Positions 35,790-43,288 of a DNA stretch of 64,000 nt are shown one piece after another; positions within the stretch are counted from its first letter, which is position 1; every line of letters begins with the position of its first letter. The position numbers and the translations under genes were made by a program. The DNA comes from Frateuria flava (lineage in GTDB: Bacteria > Pseudomonadota > Gammaproteobacteria > Xanthomonadales > Rhodanobacteraceae), in NCBI RefSeq assembly GCF_017837635.1, contig NZ_JAGJRS010000007.1, positions 1-64,000 on the forward strand. Direction: 5' to 3'. The notes under the pieces were generated by a model, which ran no database searches, was not told the DNA's origin, and worked only from the letters and a program-made list of their open reading frames with translations.

Positions 35790-37190
35790 TCAGATCGTGC
35801 GCGAGAAGCGGCGCGGCGCTTCCTCGGCATGCAGGTAGGCATCGAAACACATCGCGATGCTACGCAGCAACAGCCGCCCTCGTGCGGTCACCCGGATCAT
35901 GCACCCTTCCAGCGTCACCAGACCGTCGTCGGCCAGCACGCGCAGGCGCGCCAGCTCGGCGGCGAAGTATTCGTCGAACAGCAGCCGGTGGCGCGCGCCG
36001 AACAGACGCATGTCGACCTCGCCGTGGCACATCAGCTCGCCGATCAGCGCGCGGCGGATGACGTCGTCCTCATCCAGTTGCAGGCCGCGGGCGATCGGCA
36101 GGCGGCCGGCGTCCAGCGCGGCGTAATAGCCGGTCAGGTCGCGCGCGTTCTGGCTGTAGGTGTCGCCCACGCGACCGATGGCGCTCACGCCGAGGCCGAC
36201 GATGTCGCAGTCGCCATGGGTGGAATAGCCCTGGAAGTTGCGCTGCAGGCTGCCTTCGCGCTGGGCGCGCGCCAGTTCGTCGTCGTAGCGGGCGAAGTGG
36301 TCCATGCCGACATAGACGTAGCCGGCGGCGGAGAGCCGCTCCAGCGCGCGGCCGAACAACGCCAGGCGCGTGGCCGGGTCGGGCAGATCGTCGGCGTCGA
36401 TGTGCTTCTGCGCCTTGAACAGGTCCGGCAGGTGCGCGTAGCCGTAGACCGCGACGCGGTCGGGCTCCAGCGCGATCACTTCGGTGAGCGTGCGGTCGAA
36501 GCCGTCCAGGTTCTGTTTGGGCAGCCCGTAGATCAGGTCGACGCTGGCCGAGACGAAGCCCGATGCGCGGGCGACCTCGATCACCTCGCGCGTCTGTTCC
36601 ACGCTCTGGATGCGGTTGACCGCCTGCTGCACGGCCGGATCGAAGTCCTGGATGCCGACCGAGAGACGGTTGAAGCCCATCTCGCCCAGGCCGCGCATGT
36701 AGCCGCCGTCGGCGAAGCGCGGGTCGATCTCGATGCCGAACTCGCGCGAGCGCTCGCTGCTGAAGCTGAAGTGGCGCGCCAGCGATTCCATCAGCTCGCG
36801 CATGCGCGGCAGGTCGAGGAAGTTGGGCGTGCCGCCGCCGAAGTGCAGCTGGCGGACCGGGCGGTCGCGGTCGAACAGCGGCGCGGTCAACTCGACCTCG
36901 CGGTAGAGGCGTTCGAGGTAGCGGTCGGCCTTGGCGATCTCGCGGGTGATCACGCGGTTGCAGCCGCAGTAGAAACACGGGCTCATGCAGAAGGGCACGT
37001 GCACGTACAGCGACAGCGGGCGCGGGATCGGTTCCTCGTTGGACTGGCGGATCGCCTCGCGCAGCGCTGCCTCACCGAAGCGCGTGTGGAACTGCGGCGC
37101 GGTCGGGTAGCTGGTGTAGCGGGGGCCGGCGGTGTCGTAGCGGGCGATCAGCGCCGGATCGAAGGCGGGAGCGGCAATGGCGTGGTTCAT
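35790..37190 (-). CDS. hemN: Oxygen-independent coproporphyrinogen III oxidase
   Basis: Radical-SAM enzyme that makes protoporphyrinogen IX from coproporphyrinogen III without oxygen, needed for haem in anaerobic cells. The 466-residue protein shows GPRYTSYPTAPQFH near residue 20, the radical-SAM cysteines in CMSPCFYCGCNRVI near residue 65 (C-x3-C-x2-C), GGGTPNFL near residue 113 and the C-terminal HemN extension. It starts after an Fnr/Anr-like site that is nearly consensus, and it precedes anr on the same strand, so Anr probably controls its own transcript. Confidence 0.96.
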   Translation of the reverse strand: MNHAIAAPAFDPALIARYDTAGPRYTSYPTAPQFHTRFGEAALREAIRQSNEEPIPRPLSLYVHVPFCMSPCFYCGCNRVITREIAKADRYLERLYREVELTAPLFDRDRPVRQLHFGGGTPNFLDLPRMRELMESLARHFSFSSERSREFGIEIDPRFADGGYMRGLGEMGFNRLSVGIQDFDPAVQQAVNRIQSVEQTREVIEVARASGFVSASVDLIYGLPKQNLDGFDRTLTEVIALEPDRVAVYGYAHLPDLFKAQKHIDADDLPDPATRLALFGRALERLSAAGYVYVGMDHFARYDDELARAQREGSLQRNFQGYSTHGDCDIVGLGVSAIGRVGDTYSQNARDLTGYYAALDAGRLPIARGLQLDEDDVIRRALIGELMCHGEVDMRLFGARHRLLFDEYFAAELARLRVLADDGLVTLEGCMIRVTARGRLLLRSIAMCFDAYLHAEEAPRRFSRTI

Positions 37191-37223
37191 GGGGCCAGTG
37201 TGCCGGGGTGGTGCGGAGGGCTC

Positions 37224-37237
37224 TTGATCCGGGTCAA
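37224..37237. promoter_or_regulatory. Fnr/Anr-like binding site for hemN-anr
   Basis: TTGAT-CCGG-GTCAA carries one perfect consensus half-site and sits 34 bases upstream of the hemN start codon. The short distance suggests a short leader. Confidence 0.85.
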
Positions 37238-37289
37238 GGCGCGCGCGGGGCGGGTGGGACAGAAGGTCGCGGGCGGGTGACACGCAAGG

Positions 37290-37466
37290 CCTCCCTCGTC
37301 CGCCTGTCGGCACCTTGCCCCGTGGGACGGGGGAAGGCTGCTAACCGCAGCATCAGCCAGGAACCCGCCCGACACGTGGAACGGGGAGAAGGCCCGGCGC
37401 GACAACGTTCCTTCCCCCGCCTGCGGGGGAAGGTGCCCGGAGGGCGGATGGGGGACGCCTTGCGGG
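37290..37466. repeat. Inverted pair of CCATCCGCC-type repeats
   Basis: Two copies, one CGTCCGCCTGTCGGCACCTT and one reversed GGTGCCCGGAGGGCGGATGG, separated by about 90 bases. They separate hemN from the small cytochrome gene. Confidence 0.85.
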
Positions 37467-37470
37467 GCGC

Positions 37471-37713
37471 CTAACCCTGCGGCGCGCGCTGCAGGTAGGT
37501 GCGTGCAGCCATCAGGTCGCGCACCTCGATCGCATCGCCACCAAGCGACGCCACCCTCCCGCCGCCATGGCAGGAGGCGCACAGGTTGTTCGGCAGGTTC
37601 GCCGCGCGGGCGGCCGGCGCATGGCCGGAGGCGTGCGTCGAGGCGGCGTGTACCGCCAGGCCGAGCAGCGGCGCGGCCACGACAGCGGCAAGGGCAGGCA
37701 ATGGGTGCGGCAT
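37471..37713 (-). CDS. Small mono-haem cytochrome c
   Basis: An 80-residue protein with a signal peptide (LPALAAVVAAPLLGLAVHA) and a single haem-binding CASCH in NNLCASCHGGGRV near residue 45. The C-terminal Met ligand may be DLMAART. It is shorter than class I cytochromes, so it may be a truncated or minimal form. It ends right by the repeat. It could carry electrons for the nearby low-oxygen system, but this is inference from location. Confidence 0.7.
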   Translation of the reverse strand: MPHPLPALAAVVAAPLLGLAVHAASTHASGHAPAARAANLPNNLCASCHGGGRVASLGGDAIEVRDLMAARTYLQRAPQG

Positions 37714-37787
37714 CGGCAGGCTCCTTCTGTGAACGACGGCCGGCAGGCCAGGACCGCCCAGGCGCCTGTGCGCCAGGGCGGAACCGA

Positions 37788-38774
37788 TCATGCCTTCAGC
37801 GGCGTGATGGTTTGTTCGATGGCGCCGAAGATCGAGGTGCCCTGCGCATCGGTGATCTCGATGCGCAGGGTGTCGCCGAACTTCATGAACGGCGTGCTCG
37901 GCTTGCCGTCGCGCAGGGTTTCGACGGTGCGCTGCTCGGCCAGGCACGAGGCCCCCTTGCTGGTGTCCTGGTTGGCGATGGTGCCCGAACCGACGATCGT
38001 GCCGGCGGTCAGCGGGCGGGTTTTGGCCACGTGGGCGACCAGCTGGGAGAAGCTGAACTGCATGTCCACGCCGCACTCGGCCTCACCGAACCACTGGCCG
38101 TTGAGCCAGGTGCGCATGGGCAGGTGCAGCTTGTCGTCCTTCCATGCCTCGCCCAGCTCGTCGGGCGTGACCAGCACGGGGGAAAGCGCCGAGCGCGGCT
38201 TGCTCTGCAGGAAGCCGAAACCCTTGGCCAGCTCGCCGGGGATCAGCCCGCGCAGCGATACGTCGTTGATCAGGCCGACCAGCTGGATGTGTTCGGATGC
38301 CTGCGCGGGCGTGGTGCCCATCGGCACGTCGTCGGTGACCACGATCACCTCGGCCTCCAGGTCGATGCCGAACTCCTCGCTCGGCACCACGACCGGGTCG
38401 CGCGGACCGAGGAAGCCGGCGCTGGTGGCCTGGTACATCAGCGGGTCGGTGTAGAAGCTCGCCGGCACCTCGGCGCCGCGCGCGCGGCGCACGCGCTCGA
38501 CGTGCGGCAGGTAGGCCGAACCATCGACGAATTCGTAGGCGCGCGGCAGCGGCGCGGCCAGGTCGGCCATGTCCAGGGCGAACGCGCCGACGACCTGGCC
38601 GGCGTTCAACGACTCCGCCAGCGTGTTCAGGCGTGGCGCCGCATTCGACCAGTCGTCCAGCGCCGCCTGCAGCGTCGGCGCGATGTGGGTGGCGGTGACC
38701 GCCTGCGTGAGATCACGGCTGACCACGATCAGCGTGCCGTCGCGGCCGCCTTCCTTGAGACTTGCCAGTTTCAT
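37788..38774 (-). CDS. Fumarylacetoacetate hydrolase family protein
   Basis: A 328-residue FAH-family enzyme that in this setting should split fumarylacetoacetate to fumarate and acetoacetate, the last step of tyrosine degradation. Family residues appear in VVVPSEEFGIDLEAEVIVV near residue 128 (the metal-binding Glu residues) and in DVSLRGLIPGELAKGFGFLQSK near residue 170, and GTIVGSGTIANQD follows. It lies between a small cytochrome and a lipoprotein gene, in the same direction as hmgA. The maleylacetoacetate isomerase gene is not in the window. Confidence 0.88.
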   Translation of the reverse strand: MKLASLKEGGRDGTLIVVSRDLTQAVTATHIAPTLQAALDDWSNAAPRLNTLAESLNAGQVVGAFALDMADLAAPLPRAYEFVDGSAYLPHVERVRRARGAEVPASFYTDPLMYQATSAGFLGPRDPVVVPSEEFGIDLEAEVIVVTDDVPMGTTPAQASEHIQLVGLINDVSLRGLIPGELAKGFGFLQSKPRSALSPVLVTPDELGEAWKDDKLHLPMRTWLNGQWFGEAECGVDMQFSFSQLVAHVAKTRPLTAGTIVGSGTIANQDTSKGASCLAEQRTVETLRDGKPSTPFMKFGDTLRIEITDAQGTSIFGAIEQTITPLKA

Positions 38775-38792
38775 GAGAACTCCGGATTGAAA

Positions 38793-39380
38793 TTAACCAC
38801 AGCCTTCCACGTAATCGATCTGCGGCGGCACGCCGGCGCGCCAGCGGGTCACCCTGCCCTGCGCGTCGGTCTCGAAGACCAGCACGCCCTCGCCCTGCGG
38901 CGCGGTCACGCGCCAGACCCTGGCGCCGGCCACGTACTTGTGCGGTGACTCGCCGGCCCGCGCACCGTACAGCGCCTGGATCTGTTCCGCGCGCATGCCG
39001 ACCTTGCCGCCACCGGGCGCGGTCTCTTTCGCGGTGCCCACGTCGTAGCGCACGAAGTGGCCGCCTTCGAACATGAAGGCGAACTCGGAGGGTGTCTTCA
39101 CCCACTTCGGCGTCTGGTAGTAGCACGCCGCGTCCGGCGGGCCGAGGCGCTCGAGTTCACCCTGCCAGGCGGCAGCGAAGGCGCTTTCGTCCATGCCGAA
39201 GCGGAGATCGCCGTAGCCGTCGTAGCGGGCCAGGCCGTCGGGGTCGGTTTCTGCCAGTCCAACGGTCGCGGGCGCGGCGGGCACGCTGGCCACGGTCGCG
39301 GGCGCCGGGGCGCTGGCCTGCTCGCCGCTGCCGCAGGCGGCAAGCAGCAGCGCGCAGGCTGGCGCCGCGAGCCGGCGCAT
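38793..39380 (-). CDS. Lipoprotein of unknown function
   Basis: A 195-residue protein with a lipobox (LLLAACGSG) and a low-complexity Ala/Pro linker, then a globular part starting YGDLRFGMDESAFAAAW. That start resembles small domains found in proteins of unknown function. Its start overlaps the hmgA stop as ATGA, so it is translated from the hmgA mRNA. Its place between hmgA and the FAH gene is notable, but a catabolic role is unproven. Confidence 0.75.
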   Translation of the reverse strand: MRRLAAPACALLLAACGSGEQASAPAPATVASVPAAPATVGLAETDPDGLARYDGYGDLRFGMDESAFAAAWQGELERLGPPDAACYYQTPKWVKTPSEFAFMFEGGHFVRYDVGTAKETAPGGGKVGMRAEQIQALYGARAGESPHKYVAGARVWRVTAPQGEGVLVFETDAQGRVTRWRAGVPPQIDYVEGCG

Positions 39381-40669
39381 CAACGGCCTTCCGGCTCGAA
39401 GTGCTTCGCAATGCCCTGCCAGCACTCGTAGTAGTTCTTCTGCAACTGCGGCGATTCCAGCGCCTGGCGTGTCGGGCGGATCACCTTGCGGGTCTCGAAC
39501 ATGAAAGCCATGGTGCCGCTGATGACGTCGGGCTTGGACAGGTCGGCGTTGGACGCCTTCTCGAACGTCGCCGCGTCCGGGCCGTGGCCGCTCATGCAGT
39601 TGTGCAGGCTGGCGCCGCCGGGGACGAAGCCCTCGGCCTTGGCGTCGTACACGCCGGTGATCAGGCCCATGAACTCGCTCGCCACGTTGCGGTGGAACCA
39701 CGGCGGACGGAAGGTGTGCTGCGCGACCAGCCAGCGCGGCGGGAAGATCGCGAAATCCATGTTGGCCGTGCCGGGCGTGTCGCTGGCGGAGGTCAGCACG
39801 GTGAAGATCGACGGGTCCGGATGGTCGTAGCTGATCGAGCCGATCGTGTTGAAGCGGCGCAGGTCGTACTTGTAGGGCGCGTAGTTGCCGTGCCAGCCGA
39901 CCACATCCAGCGGCGAGTGGCCGATCTTCGCCTGCCACAGCGCGCCCTGAAACTTGGCGATGAGGCGGAAGTCGCCCTCGACGTCTTCGTAGGCGGCGCA
40001 GGGGGTGAGGAAATCGCGCGCGTTGGCCAGGCCGTTGGAGCCGATCGGACCCAGATCCGGCAAGCGCAGGAATGCGCCGAAGTTCTCGCAGACGTAACCG
40101 CGCGCTTCGCCGTCGGGCAACTCCACGCGGAAACGCACGCCGCGCGGGATCACCGCGATCTCCTGCGGCTCCAGGTCGATGACGCCCAGCTCGGTGGCCA
40201 GGCGCAGGCGGCCCTGCTGCGGCACGATCAGCAGCTCGCCGTCGGCGTCGTAGAAGAAGCGACCCTCCATCGAGCGGTTGGCCGCGTACAGGTGGATGCC
40301 AATGCCCGCCTGCTCGGCGGCCCCCCCGTTGCCGGCGATGGTGACCAGGCCGCCGATGAAGTCGGCGGGCTGCGACGGCATCGGCAGCGGATCCCAGCGC
40401 AACTGGTTGGGTGTGGCCGGGGCCTCGTCGAAGCGGTTGTGGAAGCGCTCGTGCGCCAGCGGCTCGAACGGCTCATGCACCGCCGCCGGGCGGATGCGAT
40501 AGAGCCAGCTGCGGCGGTTGGCGTGGCGCGGGGCAGTGAAGGCGGTGCCGGAGAGCTGCTCGGCGTAGAGGCCATGGGCCACGCGCTGGGGCGAGTTCTG
40601 CCCCTCGGGAAGGGTGCCGGGAATCGCCTCGGTGGCGAATTCGTTGCCGAAGCCGGATTGGTAGTTCAT
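39380..40669 (-). CDS. hmgA: Homogentisate 1,2-dioxygenase
   Basis: Opens the ring of homogentisate to maleylacetoacetate in tyrosine degradation. The 429-residue protein starts [19 protein letters not shown] and shows the family segments [26 protein letters not shown], and the iron-ligand region [16 protein letters not shown] near residue 325 and [18 protein letters not shown] near residue 360. Its stop overlaps the lipoprotein start and its own start overlaps the stop of a GIY-YIG gene, so all three probably share a transcript. Confidence 0.97.
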   Translation of the reverse strand: MNYQSGFGNEFATEAIPGTLPEGQNSPQRVAHGLYAEQLSGTAFTAPRHANRRSWLYRIRPAAVHEPFEPLAHERFHNRFDEAPATPNQLRWDPLPMPSQPADFIGGLVTIAGNGGAAEQAGIGIHLYAANRSMEGRFFYDADGELLIVPQQGRLRLATELGVIDLEPQEIAVIPRGVRFRVELPDGEARGYVCENFGAFLRLPDLGPIGSNGLANARDFLTPCAAYEDVEGDFRLIAKFQGALWQAKIGHSPLDVVGWHGNYAPYKYDLRRFNTIGSISYDHPDPSIFTVLTSASDTPGTANMDFAIFPPRWLVAQHTFRPPWFHRNVASEFMGLITGVYDAKAEGFVPGGASLHNCMSGHGPDAATFEKASNADLSKPDVISGTMAFMFETRKVIRPTRQALESPQLQKNYYECWQGIAKHFEPEGR

Positions 40670-41061
40670 GCGTCGCTTTCCTGTCTGGTCTGACGCGTGA
40701 TGGCTTCCCCCTCACCGTTCGCGCTGAGCGTAGCTCGCGCAGCGAGCGGAGTCGAAGCGCCCTCCCGCACACGTTGATGCTCGTGCTTGCCTTTGGCCAA
40801 AGCGCCAACCGCGCTCCAGTCACTGGCGATGTACGCCAACTTCTTTGCGTGGCTCCAACCCTTGAGCTTGCGCTCCATGGTCAGGGCTTCGTAGCGTGTT
40901 TCGAAGGCTTCCGTGTGGACCGGCTTCACCGGGCGGCGGGAGGCGGTGTACCGGCAACCTACGCCCTGGTCGTGCTGTTCCATGCGCCGGTCCAGATCGT
41001 CGGTGTGGCCGATGTACAGGCTGCCGTCGGCACATTGGAGGATGTAGAGGGTGAAATCCAT
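40666..41061 (-). CDS. GIY-YIG nuclease superfamily protein
   Basis: A 131-residue protein with a GIY-YIG type domain in [18 protein letters not shown], an Arg in DLDRRMEQH, and a Glu in [12 protein letters not shown]. These are the catalytic signatures of the small UPF0213/YhbQ group. The last 30 residues, read through a GAGCGTAGC-type repeat, look like an extension. It sits directly before hmgA by overlap, which may be accidental. Its biological role is unknown. Confidence 0.82.
   Translation of the reverse strand: MDFTLYILQCADGSLYIGHTDDLDRRMEQHDQGVGCRYTASRRPVKPVHTEAFETRYEALTMERKLKGWSHAKKLAYIASDWSAVGALAKGKHEHQRVREGASTPLAARATLSANGEGEAITRQTRQESDA
40717..40766. repeat. GAGCGTAGC repeat inside the GIY-YIG gene end
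   Basis: A copy of the element GCTGAGCGTAGC...GAGTCGAAGCGCC, which recurs at 41086-41376 and 41404-41452. It codes for the C-terminal tail of the GIY-YIG protein. Confidence 0.75.
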
Positions 41062-41085
41062 TTCCCCACCTCGTTTTCTTGTGGA

Positions 41086-41376
41086 CTGCCCTTCGACCCC
41101 GGCCCTTCAGGCCTACGCTCAGGGCGAACGGTTTTTTTGAAGCACTTTTCCGTTTGGGAACCGCCCTTCGACTTCGGCCCTTCGGGCCTACGCTCAGTGC
41201 GAACGAATTTTTTGAAGCACTTTTTCCGCTTGAGAACTGCCCTTCGACTCCGGCCCTTCAGGCCTACGCTCAGGGCGAACGGCTTTTTTGAAGCACTTTT
41301 CCGTTTGGGAACTGCCCTTCGACTTCGGCCCTTCGGGCCTACGCTCAGTGCGGCCGGTGTTTTTTTGTAGGGTCCT
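41086..41376. repeat. Four-unit tandem array with ABAB order
   Basis: Four units begin at 41086, 41161, 41237 and 41312, with spacings of 75, 76 and 75 bases. The units share CTGCCCTTCGAC-C-GGCCCTTC-GGCCTACGCTCAG followed by GCGAACGG-TTTTTTGAAGCACTTTTCCG. Units 1 and 3 read TCAGGCC and CAGGGCG, while units 2 and 4 read TCGGGCC and CAGTGCG, so the array grew by copying a two-unit block of about 151 bases. Several T runs make each unit a possible terminator. Confidence 0.9.
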
Positions 41377-41403
41377 GTGTGTTTCGTAAAGTCCCGTTTT
41401 TTT

Positions 41404-41452
41404 CAGCCGTTCGCCCTGAGCGTAGCCGCGCAGCGGCGGAGTCGGAGGGCCG
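41404..41452. repeat. Reverse copy of the GAGCGTAGC element
   Basis: GCCGTTCGCCCTGAGCGTAG followed by CCGCGCAGCGGCGGAGTCGG faces the tandem array just before the end of the HPPD gene. Confidence 0.75.
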
Positions 41453-41458
41453 CGATGC

Positions 41459-42553
41459 TCAAAGCACGCCGCGCTTCATCTGATCCCGCTCGATGCTCTC
41501 GAACAGCGCCTGGAAGTTGCCCTCGCCGAAGCCTTCGTTGCCCTTGCGCTGGATGATCTCGAAGAAGATCGGCCCGATGTTGTTCTGCGTGAAGATCTGC
41601 AGCAGCTTGCGCTGCTTGGTTTCCGGATCGGCGTCGATCAGGATCTTGTTCTTCGCCAGCCGCGGCACGTCCTCGCCGTGGTTGGGGATGCGCATGTCGA
41701 TCACGTCGAAATAGGTGTCGGGCGTGTCGAGGAATTCCACGCCCTGCTCGCGCATCTTCTCCACCGTCTCGTAGATGTCGTCGGTGAAGCAGGCGATGTG
41801 CTGGATGCCCTCGCCGTGGTAGGCGTCCAGGTATTCGTTGATCTGGCTCTTCGGATCGTTCGACTCGTTGAGCGGGATGCGCACGATGCCGTCCGGCGCG
41901 GTCATCGCCTTCGACACCAGCCCCGTCTTGGCGCCCTTGATGTCGAAGTAGCGGATCTCGCGGAAGTTGAAAAGCCGCTCGTAGTAGTCCGACCACTTCT
42001 GCATGTTGCCGAAGTAGAGGTTGTGCGTGAGGTGGTCGATGAAGGTCAGGCCAAAGCCCTTCGGATTCTGCTCGGCGCCCGGCACGGCTTCGTAGTCGCC
42101 ATCGTAGACGTCGCCCTTGGCGCCGTAGCGGTCGACCAGGTACAGCATGCAGTCGCCGATGCCCTTGACCACCGGCGCGTTCACCGCCTTGCTGGCGGCC
42201 TTGTGATCGACCGCCTCGCCACCGTTGCCAAGCACCTTCTGGCACACCTCGTCGGCGGGCATCTTGAAGCGGATGGCGAAGCCGCAGGCGCAGGGGCCGT
42301 GCTTGGCAGCGAAGTCGGCGGCGAAGGAGTCCGGATCCTCGTTGACCAGGAAGTTCACGCCGTTCTGGCGGTACACGGTGATCGCGCGGGTCTTGTGCTT
42401 GAGCACCGCGGTGAAGCCCATCTTGCGGAACAGCTCGTGCAGCTCGCCGCCGTGGCCGGCCGGCGCGGCGAACTCGACGAACTCGAAGCCGTCGATGCCC
42501 ATCGGGTTCTCGAAGGTGGTGACCTGCATGCCGAGGTTCGGTTGGGCGTTCAT
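41459..42553 (-). CDS. hppD: 4-Hydroxyphenylpyruvate dioxygenase
   Basis: Converts 4-hydroxyphenylpyruvate to homogentisate. The 364-residue protein has two vicinal-oxygen-chelate domains with the iron ligands in FIDHLTHNLYF near residue 173, GIQHIACFTDDIY near residue 250, and a Glu in GPIFFEIIQRKGNEGFG near residue 330. The start is MNAQPNLG, because the frame upstream is not homologous. A repeat array separates it from the GIY-YIG/hmgA genes, so it is probably a separate transcript. A MarR regulator is divergent. Confidence 0.97.
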   Translation of the reverse strand: MNAQPNLGMQVTTFENPMGIDGFEFVEFAAPAGHGGELHELFRKMGFTAVLKHKTRAITVYRQNGVNFLVNEDPDSFAADFAAKHGPCACGFAIRFKMPADEVCQKVLGNGGEAVDHKAASKAVNAPVVKGIGDCMLYLVDRYGAKGDVYDGDYEAVPGAEQNPKGFGLTFIDHLTHNLYFGNMQKWSDYYERLFNFREIRYFDIKGAKTGLVSKAMTAPDGIVRIPLNESNDPKSQINEYLDAYHGEGIQHIACFTDDIYETVEKMREQGVEFLDTPDTYFDVIDMRIPNHGEDVPRLAKNKILIDADPETKQRKLLQIFTQNNIGPIFFEIIQRKGNEGFGEGNFQALFESIERDQMKRGVL

Positions 42554-42652
42554 GGCGCTCTCCTCAAATGGCGAAGACGTAAAGTGGGCGGTGCGGCCAC
42601 GCCCACGAGCTTGCGCGGGGGCCACGAAGAAACCGGCTAGATCTTCGTTATA

Positions 42653-42666
42653 GTTACATATGAAAC
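42653..42666. promoter_or_regulatory. Palindromic operator between hppD and the MarR gene
   Basis: GTTACATATGAAAC is a 14-base dyad that is perfect except at positions 4 and 11. It lies about 100 bases from the hppD start and just before the ribosome-binding site of the MarR gene, so binding by the MarR protein could control both. The site includes an ATG that opens the MarR frame, so the MarR start was moved downstream. Confidence 0.6.
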
Positions 42667-42689
42667 CATTTGCAAGGAGCCGCGCTGCC

Positions 42690-43163
42690 GTGCCAGCCAA
42701 GCGCCAACCCGTCCGCCCGCCGGCCGAGCACGCACCGCTCGAACTGGAGCGCTTCCTGCCCTACCAGCTGTCGATCGTGTCCAACACGGTCAGCCAGGCG
42801 ATCGCCGACGATTACCAGCGGCGGTTCGACCTGGGGGTCACCGAGTGGCGGGTGATGGCCGTGCTGGCGCGCTTCGACGGCTTGTCGGCGCGCGAGGTGG
42901 CCGAGCGCACGGCGATGGACAAGGTGGCGGTAAGTCGCGCGCTGGCGCGGCTGGTCGAGGCCGGGCGCGTGGACCGGGCCACCCATGACGGCGACAAGCG
43001 CCGCTCGGTGCTGAATCTCAGCGAGGCCGGCTGGGCGATCCACGACCAGGTGGCGCCGATGGCGCGGGCGCGCGAGCGTGAGCTGCTGGAGAAACTCGAT
43101 GCCGAGGAACAGAGCTGGCTCGAGCGCATCCTGGACAAATTGATGCCGCCGGAAAGTCGCTGA
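42690..43163 (+). CDS. MarR-family regulator, divergent from hppD
   Basis: About 157 residues with a winged helix-turn-helix of the MarR type: LGVTEWRVMAVLARFDGLSA, then the recognition helix AMDKVAVSRALARLVEAG and the wing DKRRSVLNLSEAG. The GTG at 42690 was chosen because AAGGAG lies at 42674-42679 with good spacing. The upstream ATG at 42660 falls inside the operator. In related bacteria such a gene (HpdR-like) controls hppD. The ligand is probably an aromatic acid, by analogy only. Confidence 0.87.
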   Translation: MPAKRQPVRPPAEHAPLELERFLPYQLSIVSNTVSQAIADDYQRRFDLGVTEWRVMAVLARFDGLSAREVAERTAMDKVAVSRALARLVEAGRVDRATHDGDKRRSVLNLSEAGWAIHDQVAPMARARERELLEKLDAEEQSWLERILDKLMPPESR

Positions 43164-43276
43164 TCCTTCCCCCGCTCGCGGGGGAAGGTGCCCGGAGTGC
43201 GTATTTTTACCGAGGTACCCGGCAAGGCTTCCCCCATCCGCCTGTCGGCACCTTCCCCCGTGGGACGGGGGAAGGC
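43163..43276. repeat. CCATCCGCC-type repeat pair
   Basis: CTTCCCCCGC...GGGGAAGGTGCCCGG is followed by the reversed CCATCCGCCTGTCGGCACCT copy. It fills the gap between the convergent MarR and peptide transporter genes. Confidence 0.85.
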
Positions 43277-43288
43277 TCGGTTGGGTGG

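Noticed and set aside
35770-35850. Upstream extension of the anr gene
   Set aside because: The extra 27 codons overlap hemN and precede the cluster cysteines without similarity to Fnr.
41086-41376. Tandem array considered as CRISPR
   Set aside because: Units are themselves near-identical, there are no unique spacers, and no cas gene is nearby.
42660-42689. ATG at 42660 as the MarR start
   Set aside because: It lies inside the palindromic operator and lacks a ribosome site, whereas AAGGAG precedes the GTG at 42690.
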